64,000 bases of DNA from Bacillota bacterium (lineage in GTDB: Bacteria > Bacillota > Clostridia > Acetivibrionales > JAEZXR01). The notes below the pieces were generated by a model. It was not told the origin of the DNA and searched no databases. It worked only from the letters and a program-made list of their open reading frames with translations. A program made the translations under genes and the position numbers. Positions 49,839 to 60,600 of this stretch are shown in pieces; within the stretch, counting starts at the first letter, position 1, and the number at the start of each line of letters is the position of its first letter. The DNA is taken from NCBI GenBank assembly GCA_023419605.1, contig JAEZXR010000086.1, positions 1-64,000 on the forward strand, written 5' to 3'.

Positions 49839-50624
49839 TCAGTGATCCTTACGAGCTTCAGAGGGAGGGTATCCCTTACGTTTCTTAAATATTCTGCTAA
49901 AATAGAAAATATCGTTAAAACCGCATCGTTCAGCAGCTTCACTTACGGAATAGCCGCCGGTTAAAAGGAGGTTTTCCGCGTTGTTAATCCGAATGTTGGT
50001 AATATACTCCTTAACCGTACATCCATTTGCCTCCCGGAACAAAGCGCCGAAGTATACCGGATGGAGTTCACTCATGCGTGCCAGATGCTCCATGTCAATT
50101 TTTTGATCATAGTGGTTCAGAATATACTCGTTAGCCTTCTGAATCCGTGGGTCCGTGACGGTATGGCTATTGGAAGAGTAAGTATAGAGCAGTTTGTGCA
50201 GAATTAACATAAACACTGCGCGGGCTTTAAGCGCATAGCCTTGCCGCTTCTCCAGCCAAAGTCCGGCAAAGTCCTTAAATAGCCGCATCAGCTCCGGATC
50301 GGCATGGATTGCAAAAGTGGAGGGGAAAGGAAGCTGCGTGCATTCCTGATTATTAAGGGAACAATGAAAATTGAAGGCATAGCAGTGCATAGGGGTATCC
50401 TGTGTGGTAAAAGCCTGGCGATAGCTGCCCTTTGGGATATAAATCATGTCCCCCTGCTGTAGATGAAAGGAGATATCATTGATAAAATAGGTGGATTTCC
50501 CTGCGATCACATACGTCAGGTCATGATACGGGAGGCATCCTCTTTTTATACTCCAGGTGGGTGCACATCTTCTTTCAACAAAATACTCCATGGATGGAAT
50601 AAGTTCTGTATAGTCGGTAAACAT
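49839..50624 (-). CDS. AraC-family regulator of the Gfo/Idh operon
   Basis: A 261-residue regulator with a cupin domain (HDLTYVIAGKSTYFINDISF near residue 28) and a C-terminal AraC pair (SELHPVYFGALFREANGCTV and CGFNDIFYFSRIFKKRKG). It is divergent from the oxidoreductase operon at 50764, with 139 bases between, so it most likely controls that operon. Confidence 0.88.
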   Translation of the reverse strand: MFTDYTELIPSMEYFVERRCAPTWSIKRGCLPYHDLTYVIAGKSTYFINDISFHLQQGDMIYIPKGSYRQAFTTQDTPMHCYAFNFHCSLNNQECTQLPFPSTFAIHADPELMRLFKDFAGLWLEKRQGYALKARAVFMLILHKLLYTYSSNSHTVTDPRIQKANEYILNHYDQKIDMEHLARMSELHPVYFGALFREANGCTVKEYITNIRINNAENLLLTGGYSVSEAAERCGFNDIFYFSRIFKKRKGYPPSEARKDH

Positions 50625-50763
50625 TGCATCACTTTCCTTATGAATTCTTTAATTTGTACAAACCATCTTTAGTTTATTAATGGAATCTATCATAATACTA
50701 TTTTATAATAAAATCAACAGGCAGTAGTAGGTGACATTCTAAAGTTATGGAGGTCGGCGAGAT

Positions 50764-51921
50764 ATGGTTCATGTTGCAGTGATTGGTACGGGGAATATAT
50801 CTCCTGCACACATTTCCGGATACCTTGCGTTTCCTGAACGGTGTAAAATTGTGGCTCTGGTAGACATTTATCCGGAGAAGGCGAAGGAAAAGGCCGGGAA
50901 ATATTCATTAGATCATGCAGAAATCTTTAATTCTCACAAAGAAATTCTTGGCAGAGAGGATATCCACCTTGTCAGCATTTGTACACCCCCTTATACTCAT
51001 GCGGAAATCGCCATAGACTGTTTGAAGGCAGGAAAGGATGTAATCCTGGAAAAGCCTATGGCATCGTCGCTGGAGGAGTGCGATGCCATCCTTCAGGCTG
51101 TGGAGGAAAGTAAGAGGCGGCTGTCGGTAGTGGCGCAAAACCGTTTTAGGACCCCTATGATGAAATTGAAAAGAACCTTGGAGGCAGGGCTTATCGGGGA
51201 CGTGCTCCATGCCCAGGTAGACTCTTTCTGGTGGCGGGGCCATTGCTACTATGATCTGTGGTGGCGCGGTACCTGGGAGAAGGAAGGCGGAGGCTGTACC
51301 TTAAACCATGCAGTGCACCATATTGATGCCCTGGCCTGGATGATGGGGCTGCCGGACCAGATTCATGCGGTGATGGGCAACACGGCCCATGATAATGCAG
51401 AGGTGGAAGACCTGTCCATTGCCATTTTAAAATATGGGAAAGGAAAGCTGGCCCAAATTACCAGTTCCGTAGTCCATCATGGAGAAGAACAGCAGCTTGT
51501 TTTTCAGGGCAGTAGAGCCAGGATATCGGCCCCCTGGAAAGTATATGCTTCCGTATCCAAAGGGAATGGCTTTCCGGAACGCGACACCGGGCTGGAAAGT
51601 GAAATACAGAATTTTTACGATAGAATTCCGGAAGTGCCTTATGAAGGACATACAGGTCAAATCGACAATGTTTTAACGGCCATTGAACAAGGCGTGGAAC
51701 CCATGATTACAGGGGCAGATGGAAGAAGAACCCTGGAAGTCATTACAGCAATTTACAAATCGGCAAGTACAGGAGTTTCTGTGAATTTGCCTTTATCAAA
51801 AGAGGATATATTTTATACAGCAGAGGGGATTATAAAAAATGCAACGCATTTTTATGAGAAGACAGCCAGCGTTGAAAATCTATCCAATGAGAGTATAACC
51901 GTAGGTAGTGATTATAGATAA
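50764..51921 (+). CDS. Gfo/Idh/MocA-family oxidoreductase (first)
   Basis: A 385-residue NAD(P)-dependent sugar oxidoreductase. The Rossmann motif VAVIGTGNISPAHISGYLAF lies at residues 4-23. The family's EKP is in VILEKPMASSLEECDAI near residue 95, and the catalytic His region is GGGCTLNHAVHHIDALAWMM near residue 177. GGAGG lies 10 bases before the ATG. It is the first gene of a three-gene operon. Such enzymes oxidise or reduce sugar hydroxyls, for instance making 3-keto sugars; the exact substrate is not known. Confidence 0.9.
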   Translation: MVHVAVIGTGNISPAHISGYLAFPERCKIVALVDIYPEKAKEKAGKYSLDHAEIFNSHKEILGREDIHLVSICTPPYTHAEIAIDCLKAGKDVILEKPMASSLEECDAILQAVEESKRRLSVVAQNRFRTPMMKLKRTLEAGLIGDVLHAQVDSFWWRGHCYYDLWWRGTWEKEGGGCTLNHAVHHIDALAWMMGLPDQIHAVMGNTAHDNAEVEDLSIAILKYGKGKLAQITSSVVHHGEEQQLVFQGSRARISAPWKVYASVSKGNGFPERDTGLESEIQNFYDRIPEVPYEGHTGQIDNVLTAIEQGVEPMITGADGRRTLEVITAIYKSASTGVSVNLPLSKEDIFYTAEGIIKNATHFYEKTASVENLSNESITVGSDYR

Positions 51922-51953
51922 AGGGCAGTAAAAGTAGAATGGAGGAGAATCAA

Positions 51954-53027
51954 ATGCAAAAATCGGATGGAATGAATTATGCTCCCGAGGGGAAGCCGAA
52001 GCCGGTTTGCGGACAGGGAGACTTTGTATTTGGAGCGGTTGGACTGGACCATGGGCATATTTACGGCATGTGCAACGGACTGCGGGAAGCGGGGGGCACA
52101 CTGAAGTATGTGTATGACCCCGATCCTAAAAAAGTGGAGAATTTCTGTAAAACCTACCCGGAAGTGATTCCTTGTTCTTCGGAACAGCAGGTATTGCAGG
52201 ATAAGGAAATCCGGCTGGTGGCAGGGGCTGCGGTGACCTCGGAACGCTGCGCACTGGGACTCCGGGTTATGGACCATGGAAAGGATTACTTTACGGACAA
52301 AGCGCCCCTTACGACGCTGGAGCAGTTGGAGCAGGCCCGGACAAAGGTTGCTCAGACCGGGCATAAGTATGCAGTGTACTACAGTGAGAGGCTTCATGTA
52401 GAAAGTGCTGTTTATGCTGGGCAGCTCATAAAAGATGGAGCCATTGGCCGCGTTTTGCAGGTTATAGGTACAGGCCCGCACCGGTTGAATGCTCCCAGCA
52501 GGCCCCAATGGTTTTTTGAAAAGGAAAAGTACGGGGGGATCCTGTGTGATATCGGAAGCCATCAGGTGGAGCAGTACCTGTTTTTTGCCGGGGTGAAGGA
52601 TGCAACGGTGGTGCGCAGCCAGATTGCAAATTATAACCACAAGCAATACCCGGGACTGGATGATTTCGGAGATGCCATGCTGGTGGGGGATAACGGGTCT
52701 ACCAACTACTTCCGGGTGGATTGGTTTACTCCCGACGGTCTGAGTACATGGGGAGACGGGCGTACCCTGATCCTTGGCACCAAAGGCTATATTGAATTGA
52801 GAAAATATGTGGATATTGCCAGGGAGCCTGTAGGGGACCATGTATATCTCGTGAACGATGAAGGTGAAAAACATTTCTCCGTTAAAGGGCAGGTCGGTTA
52901 CCCCTACTTCGGACAGCTTATCCTGGACTGCCTGAACCGGACGGAAAATGCCATGACCCAGGAGCATGCTTTTAAAGCGGCGGAGCTGTGCGTGAAGGCA
53001 CAAATGCAGGCTGTTGTGATTGAATAG
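51954..53027 (+). CDS. Gfo/Idh/MocA-family oxidoreductase (second, variant)
   Basis: A 357-residue relative of the previous protein but in a different subgroup. The Rossmann loop is FGAVGLDHGHIYGMCNGLRE and the usual EKP is replaced by TDKAPL near residue 112. The C-terminal GGILCDIGSHQVEQYLFFAG near residue 199 keeps the Asp and His of the active site. GGAGGAG lies 6 bases before ATG 51954; an ATG 15 bases earlier overlaps that site. Two distinct members in tandem may catalyse consecutive or opposite steps on one substrate. Confidence 0.85.
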   Translation: MQKSDGMNYAPEGKPKPVCGQGDFVFGAVGLDHGHIYGMCNGLREAGGTLKYVYDPDPKKVENFCKTYPEVIPCSSEQQVLQDKEIRLVAGAAVTSERCALGLRVMDHGKDYFTDKAPLTTLEQLEQARTKVAQTGHKYAVYYSERLHVESAVYAGQLIKDGAIGRVLQVIGTGPHRLNAPSRPQWFFEKEKYGGILCDIGSHQVEQYLFFAGVKDATVVRSQIANYNHKQYPGLDDFGDAMLVGDNGSTNYFRVDWFTPDGLSTWGDGRTLILGTKGYIELRKYVDIAREPVGDHVYLVNDEGEKHFSVKGQVGYPYFGQLILDCLNRTENAMTQEHAFKAAELCVKAQMQAVVIE

Positions 53028-53060
53028 ACATTGGAGAAAATGAGAACAGGAGTGAAGCGT

Positions 53061-54227
53061 ATGAAAGAAGGAATATCGGAAAGAAAATATTGGGTAGATA
53101 CACTGGTGCAGATTTCCAGACCGGTTCTGGAGGCTTTCGCCGAAAGAAGACTCAAGGCAACCATGCCGGTAGAAGGGGTTGGGGATGAGCGGTATGATAG
53201 AAAACACTTCTCCCACTTGGAAGCCATTGCACGAACACTGGTAGGCATAGCACCCTGGCTGGAGTGTTCTTCTGCGCAGGGGGAGGAAGAGGCACTGCGA
53301 AAGGAATTCTGTGAGATCGCCAGAAAAGCCATTGATGCTGCTACCGACCCGGATTCGCCGGACTATGTAAACTTCGGCTACAGCTACCAGCCCATCGTGG
53401 ATGCAGCATTTTTAAGCCACGCCATCCTTCGGGCTCCACAGGAATTGTGGTATAAGCTGGATGAAAATGTAAAAGTTAACCTGGTTAATGGATTGAAAGC
53501 CACCCGGACCAGAAAGCCCCACTTTAATAACTGGCTGCTTTTTAGCGCCATGATTGAAACAGCACTGTGCCAAATGGGGGAAGACTGGGACCGGATGCGT
53601 GTCGACTATGCTCTGCGCCAGCATGAACAGTGGTATATAGGGGATGGGATGTATGGAGATGGTCCGGAGTTCCACTGGGATTATTATAACAGCTTTGTTA
53701 TACAGCCCATGCTGGTCGACATTATCACTACGGTGGGTGCTGAATATCCGGAATGGGAAGCGCTCAAGCCGAAGATTTTAAGCAGGGCCAGAAGATATGG
53801 GGAAATTCAGGAACGGTTGATTGCACCGGATGGAACCTTTCCGCCCATCGGGCGTTCTTTGGCCTACCGTTTCGGAGCCTTCCAGCACCTTGCACAGATG
53901 GCGCTGCAGCATAACCTGGGAGCCGATGTTTATCCTTCCCAGGTAAGAAGTGCATTGACCGCCGTAATCAAAAGAACCCTGGAGGTTCCGGGTAACTTTG
54001 ATGAAAATGGATGGCTTACGGTGGGCTTCTGCGGAAGTCAGTTGGATGTGGGGGAAATGTATATTTCAACGGGAAGCTTGTACCTCTGCACCGGGGTATT
54101 CCTGCCACTGGGCCTTTCACCGGAGGACGAGTTTTGGACGGATGAACCGAGGGATTGGACATCGAAGAAGATGTGGTCGGGACAATACGCAAAGTTGGAC
54201 CATGCATTGGACCATATAGCCATATAG
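53061..54227 (+). CDS. DUF2264-family protein, putative (alpha/alpha)n-barrel glycosidase
   Basis: A 388-residue protein recognisable as DUF2264 by FSHLEAIARTLVGIAPWLEC near residue 46 and the Trp/Gly/Asp-rich MYGDGPEFHWDYYNSFVIQP near residue 205. The all-helical composition suggests an (alpha/alpha) toroid. Some relatives have been reported as glycosidases acting on uronate-containing glycans, but I cannot assign a substrate. No signal peptide is visible. I chose ATG 53061, 9 bases after AGGAG; the TTG at 53031 would add ten unlikely residues. It ends the operon with the two Gfo/Idh/MocA enzymes. Confidence 0.75.
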   Translation: MKEGISERKYWVDTLVQISRPVLEAFAERRLKATMPVEGVGDERYDRKHFSHLEAIARTLVGIAPWLECSSAQGEEEALRKEFCEIARKAIDAATDPDSPDYVNFGYSYQPIVDAAFLSHAILRAPQELWYKLDENVKVNLVNGLKATRTRKPHFNNWLLFSAMIETALCQMGEDWDRMRVDYALRQHEQWYIGDGMYGDGPEFHWDYYNSFVIQPMLVDIITTVGAEYPEWEALKPKILSRARRYGEIQERLIAPDGTFPPIGRSLAYRFGAFQHLAQMALQHNLGADVYPSQVRSALTAVIKRTLEVPGNFDENGWLTVGFCGSQLDVGEMYISTGSLYLCTGVFLPLGLSPEDEFWTDEPRDWTSKKMWSGQYAKLDHALDHIAI

Positions 54228-54236
54228 GAAGCTTAA

Positions 54237-54281
54237 AAGGGATTCTACAGGCTGTGCTGCGGCCGCACTGTAGAATCCCTT
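54237..54281 (+). terminator. Terminator of the DUF2264 operon
   Basis: Fourteen-base arms built on GGGATTCTACAG/CTGTAGAATCCC (54237-54250 and 54268-54281) enclose a 17-base loop that itself folds (TGCGGCCGCA). TTCCTTTTTATT follows. Confidence 0.9.
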
Positions 54282-54316
54282 CCTTTTTATTAGGCCTTCT
54301 ATGGAGATCGCCCAGT

Positions 54317-54346
54317 AAAAATCTACCGGTAAGCCGGTAGATTTTT
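54317..54346. terminator. Second terminator in the 54228-54544 gap
   Basis: Thirteen-base perfect arms, AAAAATCTACCGG and CCGGTAGATTTTT, enclose TAAG. The stem ends in T-runs on one side and A-runs on the other, so it may work both ways. The rest of the gap to 54544 holds only the leader of the decarboxylase gene. Confidence 0.85.
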
Positions 54347-54544
54347 TTGTATGGAGATCCTTTTGTTATTTATTTTTCTTTCATAAGGATATACAATAGA
54401 GATATCCAATTTTAGACGTAGATTTACCCAGCGGCAAAACTGTCCAAAACCCGGGTATTTTTCCGCCGGAAATTATGAGGTTTAAAGTTGGATATCTGTA
54501 GAGGAAAGCCATAGTGGCAAACTATAAATAGGGAGCATTCATCC

Positions 54545-55432
54545 ATGATTAAACTATACAACCGGAAAACAAGGGAATATGAGATTGAGAAGGTAGCAGG
54601 AGGCGGCCTTCTAAAGGCTTTATATGATAATAAGGTGGGAAAACTGGGGCTGGAACTGCTGATTAAGAGAAAGTTTTATTCCTGGCTCACCGGGGTTGTC
54701 TGCGATGCAGGAATTAGTGCAAGAAAGGTTAAATCCTTTGTTCAGGATTTTGATATTGATATGAGTTTATGTCCGGCCGGCGTGGAGGATTTCAAAAGCT
54801 TCAATGAATTTTTTACAAGAAAGTTGAAACCGGAGGCCAGGCCCTTTGATCCGAGGCCGGATATGCTCCTGTCTCCCGGCGATGGGCGGTTGAAAGCCTG
54901 GGATAACATCGACATGGATAGGCTGGTTCAGGTGAAGGGCTTTACCTATTCACTGAAGGAACTGGTGGAAGACCATGAACTGGCAAAGAAGTACCAGGGC
55001 GGAATTTGCATGGTTTTACGGCTCGCTCCGGTGGACTATCATCGCTTCCATTTTATTGACGGAGGCACCTGCAGTGAGAGTAAGCGAATCAATGGGCACT
55101 ACTATTCGGTGAATCCTGTGGCCTTAAACTCCATCCCGCAGGTTTTCTGCAGAAACAAACGGGAATACAGTATTCTCCATTCGGAGAATTTTGGGGATAT
55201 CCTCTATATGGAAGTAGGGGCAACCTCCGTGGGTTCCATCATACAGACCTATCAGCCCGGACGTTCCATCGCCAGAGGTGAAGAAAAGGGATATTTCAAG
55301 TTTGGGGGATCGACGGTGATTCTGTTCATGGAAAAGAGGACGGCAAAAATCGATGCGGAGATTCTGCACCAGACCGAATTGGGATATGAAGTACGGGTCC
55401 TGGCCGGAGAAATTATTGGAACAAAGGGCTGA
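54545..55432 (+). CDS. psd: Phosphatidylserine decarboxylase proenzyme
   Basis: A 295-residue membrane-associated enzyme that makes phosphatidylethanolamine. The proenzyme self-cleaves at a GGST motif (YFKFGGSTVILF near residue 254), giving a pyruvoyl-bearing alpha chain. Other family segments are FNEFFTRKLKPEARPFD near residue 80, SPGDGRL near 109 and APVDYHRFHF near 159. The length fits the Psd type with GGST in place of LGST. AGGGAGC precedes the ATG. It is followed closely by an SDR gene. Confidence 0.9.
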   Translation: MIKLYNRKTREYEIEKVAGGGLLKALYDNKVGKLGLELLIKRKFYSWLTGVVCDAGISARKVKSFVQDFDIDMSLCPAGVEDFKSFNEFFTRKLKPEARPFDPRPDMLLSPGDGRLKAWDNIDMDRLVQVKGFTYSLKELVEDHELAKKYQGGICMVLRLAPVDYHRFHFIDGGTCSESKRINGHYYSVNPVALNSIPQVFCRNKREYSILHSENFGDILYMEVGATSVGSIIQTYQPGRSIARGEEKGYFKFGGSTVILFMEKRTAKIDAEILHQTELGYEVRVLAGEIIGTKG

Positions 55433-55518
55433 TCCCTGTTATGGAGAAATCATTGTAAGAAGTGCACGATGGGCTTCTCGAAGGGACGTATAAGCCTGTT
55501 GCAGAAAGGGTGGTTGGT

Positions 55519-56388
55519 ATGGGCAAAAATGAGGTCATTCTGGTTACCGGGGCCAACTCCGGGATGGGAAAAGCGGCAGCGCTGGAGCTGGCAAAGACAG
55601 GGGGCCGGGTGGTAATGCTCTGCCGGGATAAAAAACGAGGCGAGGAAGCATGGGCCGAGGTTCGAGCATTGAGCGGAAACAGCCCGGTGGAGCTAATGCT
55701 GTGTGATTTGGGATGCCTTGCGGACATCCGGCGGTTTTGCGAAGAATTCAAGAATCGATTTGACACACTGAGTGTTCTGGTCAACAATGCGGGCGTAATC
55801 CTTCCCGGGAGACACATGACCAAAGATGGATTTGAGCTTCAGTTCGGTGTCAACCACCTGGGGCATTTTCTATTGACGAACTTGCTGCTGGATACTATAG
55901 TTAAAAGCACGCCTGCCAGAATCATCAATGTAGCTTCAGGGGCACACAAGGTAGGACGAATTTATTTTGACGATGTCAATCTGGAAAAAAACTATACGGT
56001 AGTCAGGGCATATGCCCAATCCAAACTGGCCAATATCCTGTTCACCTATGAACTGGCCCGACGATTGGAGGGAACAGGAATCGCTGTAAACTGCCTGCAT
56101 CCCGGTGCTGTGGCCACCAATATGGGGGTTAACCGGGAAACGGGCTTTGGCAAACTGATAACGGGTATGCTGAAACCGTTTTTCCAAACGTCGGAACAGG
56201 GGGCGGAGACTGCCGTCTACCTGGCAACCTCCCCGGAAATTGAAGGGGTCACAGGAAAGTACTTCTACAGACGAAAACCCATAAAATCCTCACGGAGCTC
56301 TTATGACCTGGAGGACGCAAAAAGGCTTTGGGACTTGAGTGTGAGAATGACGGATTTGAAGGCGGATGCAAGAAAAATCATAGTATAA
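55519..56388 (+). CDS. Short-chain dehydrogenase/reductase (retinol dehydrogenase-like)
   Basis: A 289-residue SDR. The cofactor motif TGANSGMG is near residues 9-16, VNNAG near residue 87, the catalytic Ser in NVASGAHK and YAQSK with Tyr and Lys near residue 170. NHLGHFLLTNLLL marks the retinol-dehydrogenase-like branch. I start at ATG 55519, preceded by AAAGGGTGG; a GTG at 55462 would add 19 residues. It lies 86 bases after psd on the same strand, so it may share a transcript. The substrate is unknown. Confidence 0.82.
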   Translation: MGKNEVILVTGANSGMGKAAALELAKTGGRVVMLCRDKKRGEEAWAEVRALSGNSPVELMLCDLGCLADIRRFCEEFKNRFDTLSVLVNNAGVILPGRHMTKDGFELQFGVNHLGHFLLTNLLLDTIVKSTPARIINVASGAHKVGRIYFDDVNLEKNYTVVRAYAQSKLANILFTYELARRLEGTGIAVNCLHPGAVATNMGVNRETGFGKLITGMLKPFFQTSEQGAETAVYLATSPEIEGVTGKYFYRRKPIKSSRSSYDLEDAKRLWDLSVRMTDLKADARKIIV

Positions 56389-56413
56389 TGCAATTGGCTT
56401 GGGAGGTACGCCT

Positions 56414-57457
56414 TTATTCTTCCGGGCCTTTACTTTTTACATCGGAATAAAGTTCTCGCAGTCCCTCATCCAGGTGTCCCTTCCAATTATACCAGCTATG
56501 TGTTTCAGCGTACTTAACGTAATTGAGACTATAGCCTTTTTCCTGCAGCAACTCCGCCATGGCATCGTTCATTTCCTCTGTATCTTCTATAGTACCGGTC
56601 TGTAAGCAAAAATGAATCGGAGGCGTCTTGGCTCTTTTGACCATGTCGAAAATGAGCCAATCCCTGGGCCAGAAGGAGCCGGACTGAGAAAGAACCCTGT
56701 TAAAAGTTCCCGGTGTTTTAGCTGCCAGATAGATTGCTGTGAGCCCGCCCCAGGATACGCCGATAACAGAGCGCCGAATTTTGGATGGTTGGGAGAGGTA
56801 TTCATTTTCTACAAAAGGCATTAACTCCTGAATTATATAATTGTAATAGGGTTTATAGAGTGTGTACTCCCGGGTGCGGTCATGGGGGTCTGCCAGAACG
56901 GCAGCTATTTTGGGCAATTCGCCCTCATGAATCATGACATCAAGAATGTGATGAATCTTACTGAAATTCAGGTAATCCGATCCGTCCAGGGCATACAGGA
57001 AGTGGTGCATTTCCTCTTTTTTATAGTTAAAAGGCAGGTAAATGTGGTAGCGCATCCCTACGCCCAGGTTATTGCTCGGATATTCAAGATTGGTTATCAC
57101 GGTGCCCCTTGGAACCTCACGGTCTATAATTTCCCTGTAATTGCTTTTGTAACCGGGCATGATCAACGTGGAATTGTCACCGGAACCTCCGGGAGTACGG
57201 TTTTCATTTAAAGGATCGGTGATCCAGTTCCCATCTACGATGTACTTGTAATCGAACCGGGAATTATAAGGGAAGTTCTTTTTTATAAACCAAAGATCCC
57301 GATCCGGAAGCTTCTGCATCCGGTCTTCAAGTTCCCAGCGATTATAGTCGCCTGCAAGAAAGACTGTTTCGGCCTTTCCGTGATATATAAAAACTACTTC
57401 TTCGCCGTTAATGATGGGAGAAATTTTTTCCTGTAAGCCATTTGTATTTATATCCAT
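56414..57457 (-). CDS. CBM48-like plus alpha/beta-hydrolase esterase
   Basis: A 347-residue protein. Residues 20-95 look like a CBM48 early beta domain (EVVFIYHGKAETVFLAGDYN and FDYKYIVDGNWITDP). Residues 120-345 form an esterase D-type alpha/beta hydrolase. The nucleophile is in GVSWGG near residue 233 and the catalytic His in ETHSWYNWKGHLDEGL near residue 326. This order is shared with CE1-type feruloyl esterases and with enterochelin esterase-like proteins. There is no signal peptide. It converges with the SDR gene (25-base gap) and is divergent from the RHS gene. Confidence 0.82.
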   Translation of the reverse strand: MDINTNGLQEKISPIINGEEVVFIYHGKAETVFLAGDYNRWELEDRMQKLPDRDLWFIKKNFPYNSRFDYKYIVDGNWITDPLNENRTPGGSGDNSTLIMPGYKSNYREIIDREVPRGTVITNLEYPSNNLGVGMRYHIYLPFNYKKEEMHHFLYALDGSDYLNFSKIHHILDVMIHEGELPKIAAVLADPHDRTREYTLYKPYYNYIIQELMPFVENEYLSQPSKIRRSVIGVSWGGLTAIYLAAKTPGTFNRVLSQSGSFWPRDWLIFDMVKRAKTPPIHFCLQTGTIEDTEEMNDAMAELLQEKGYSLNYVKYAETHSWYNWKGHLDEGLRELYSDVKSKGPEE

Positions 57458-57581
57458 ATCACAACTCCTAAAAGTTTAAATCCGGTTTTATTACTGAAAT
57501 ACACTTTCTAGCTTTTGTTTGATTGGATGGATTAAAACAGGAATATTTTACAGTGCTAAATTTTTATACCATATAATGCAT

Positions 57582-57611
57582 TTGATTTACATAATGTAGC
57601 TGGTGTATAAT
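57582..57611 (+). promoter_or_regulatory. Probable promoter of the RHS gene
   Basis: TTGATT (57582-57587) and TATAAT (57606-57611) are 18 bases apart, with TGG/TGTG just before the -10 box. The transcript would have a leader of about 55 bases and a strong GGGAGG site 7 bases before the TTG start at 57674. Confidence 0.6.
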
Positions 57612-57673
57612 GCTCCGTGTAATAGAAAGTGCGCACTCTATTGCACAAAATACGAATTTTGGGAGGATTTACA

Positions 57674-60600
57674 TTGAGTAAGTCAAGCAAGACCCTATCC
57701 TATATTTTGATTTTAGCGCTACTTGTTACAGCACTTCCAGCCAATATTTACGCTTCGGCAGCAGTCAGCCCCTCTAAAGGTCAGAGCAGTGCCTTTGATT
57801 CCAGTAATCATCCACAGTTGAATAAAAATGTTGGAAAAATAATTGGTGAATTAACAGAAAAAAGAGAAGCCAACGTAAAACACTTCTTGAAGGACGATAA
57901 CACTATAGAAGCTGCCATATATCCCTACCCGGTTCACTATAAGGAAAATGGACAGTGGAAAGATATGGATAACAGTCTGGTCGAGGAGGAAGATGGCGAA
58001 ACTCCCGGGGATAAGGTGTTAGCCAATAAAACCAATGACTTTCGTGTAAAAATAGCAAAAGACTCCACAGCAAACAAGCTGGTTCGTATCAACAAAGGGA
58101 AATACGAAATTGCATGGAATGTGGATCGGATAAAAAGCAGTTCTTCCGTAGTAACGACACCCGATGATATGCAGATCAATGCCGCAGCGGAACAGGCTGC
58201 GGATACCAAACTGGCTGCCTCCAATTTGAAAAGCAGCGACAGCAGGAAGAAAACCCTTGTTGAAAATGAAAAGAAGAAAATACTGCCGAAAACCGCGACA
58301 AAGGTAGATTTTGCCGATATATCCCCTTCTACAGATCTTCAATATATCATTGAATCCAGCCAGGTAAAGGAAAACATCGTTCTCAAACAAAAAGTGGATA
58401 ACCCCCAAATGAGTTTTAGCCTCAGTACCAAAAATCTGATACCTGTATATAATGAGGATAACAGTATCATTTTTTATGATGCAGCTGATCATCAGAAGGC
58501 AGTTATGCAGATGATGAAGCCCATCATGTTTGATGCCAACGGAAGCTATAGCGAGGAGATTGAGCTCCGGTTGGACAAGACGGAGACAGGATACAAGCTG
58601 ACGATTTCACCGGATACTCAGTGGTTAAATGTACCGGAAAGAGTTTATCCGGTTACCATTGATCCACCCATTGAGACATCCCTGGACCCAAAAGACATCT
58701 ATGATACGGATGTTCAGTCCAATTATCCTACAACAAACTCCTATAACCTTGACCGTTTTCGAGTGGGAAGAGGTTCTATTTCGGGTACAACCCGTTCCTT
58801 TCTGAGATTTAAGATGCCTTCATTGGCTGCGTCAGACATGGTTATCAATGCAACCATGGGGTTGGCGCTTTATACTACCAATACAGCGACCCGGCAGATT
58901 AATGCCCACAAAGTGCTGGGAAACTGGGATTCGAAGACTATAACCTGGGCCAACCAGCCTGCCTATGATACCAAAGTAGCAGACTACCAGATGGTAACAG
59001 GTGATGCCGGAACAGCTTTTTACTGGGATATTACCGGAATGGTGAAGGAATGGTACTCCTCTGGAAATGAATTTGGTGTGATGCTGAAAAATGCAGATGA
59101 ATCCGTTGGATATAATGAATTTGTATCCTCGGATAATGGGTCTTTGCTTATCAATTTCAGACCTCGAATTATGATAACCTATGTAAATAATTCCGGGCTG
59201 GAAAACTATTGGACTTATCACTCGCAAAACGCGGGTAGGGCAGGGACCGGATATGTAAATGACTATAATGGAAACGTAATATTTACCCATGAGGATACCG
59301 GCATGGACGGAAACAGGATGCCTGTAAGCATTCGACACATTTTCAACAGCAATGAAAAAGGAAACAATATAGGACTTGGTAACGGTTGGAGAACCAACCT
59401 GAACCAAACCGTAACATCGCAAAACTTTTCCGACGGACTTAAGTACATCTATACCGATGAGGACGGAACAAAGCATTATTTTAAGGCGGATTCCTCCGGA
59501 ATTTATAAGGACGAATCCGGGACGGATCTGACACTGACTAAAAATGCCGATGGGACATATATTATAAAAGACAAAAGTGATAACAAGCTTACTTTTAATT
59601 CAGCCGGTTACCTGTCTACCATAGTGGATAGAAACGGAAATACACAAACGATAAATTATACCGATACCTCTTATATAAGCACGGTAACGGATGGATCAGG
59701 AAGAGTCACAAGGCTCGATTATGCCAATAATCTGCTATCTCAGGTTACAGACCCGGCAGGAAGAATTACAAAATACTTTTATACCGATGGAAAGCTTACT
59801 AAAATTACCTATCCGGATACCAACAGCAGTGACTATTCCTATGAATGGGATGGAAATATCTCCGCTGCAGCAAACTACGATGGATACAAAGTAGGTTTCG
59901 AATACGGGTCCGGCAATGTACGGCGTGCCACTAAAATAAAAGAGCTTCATAATGATGGAACTCTCGGGAACCAGCTGGAATTATCCTATGGTTACAATAC
60001 CACCACTTTTACGGATGTAAAAGGGAATAAAAATATTTATCAATTTAATGACAACGGAAATACGGTCTATATAAAGGATAATTTAGGATATGCAAAGTAC
60101 TTTGACTATGCAAAGGATTCCAATATAAATAAACTCAGCTTTGATTCCAAAGTGCAGAAAATATCCATGAATCTTCTGAAAAACCACAATGCAGAAGTTA
60201 TGAATGATGCATGGGCATCCGGTGCTTGGAGTGGTTCTACCGGTACAGGAACATTTGCCGGCAATGAGAAGTATTTTGGAAATACTTCTTTAAAAGTAGA
60301 AAAGACCAATACCATGGCAAGATACCATTTTTACCAGCCTGTTACGGTGGAAAAGGGGAAAACTTACACCTTCTCTTCCTACGTAAAGAGAAGTGGTATT
60401 TCCAATGTAAATGGTAAGGGAGCGTTTATCTTTGTTGGTGCAAAGGATAGCGCAAATAATTCCCTTTATTTTGAATCGGAGAAGGTTTCCGGTACAGCCG
60501 ACTGGGAAAGGCTTGAAGTAACGTTTACAGTGCCTTTCGACTCTGCTTCGAATACTGTCAATGTAGCAGCGGGTATCACCGAGGAAACAGGAACTGCCTA

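Noticed and set aside
51912..53216. A 434-codon open frame on the minus strand
   Set aside because: It is antisense to the second Gfo/Idh/MocA gene, which has family motifs and a ribosome-binding site. The minus frame has no recognisable domain and is rich in Cys, His and Phe as expected for a shadow.
58019..59476. Several minus-strand open frames of 150-210 codons within the RHS gene
   Set aside because: The plus frame is open over more than 6 kb and spells YD and FG-GAP repeats. The minus frames are by-products of that repetitive coding sequence.
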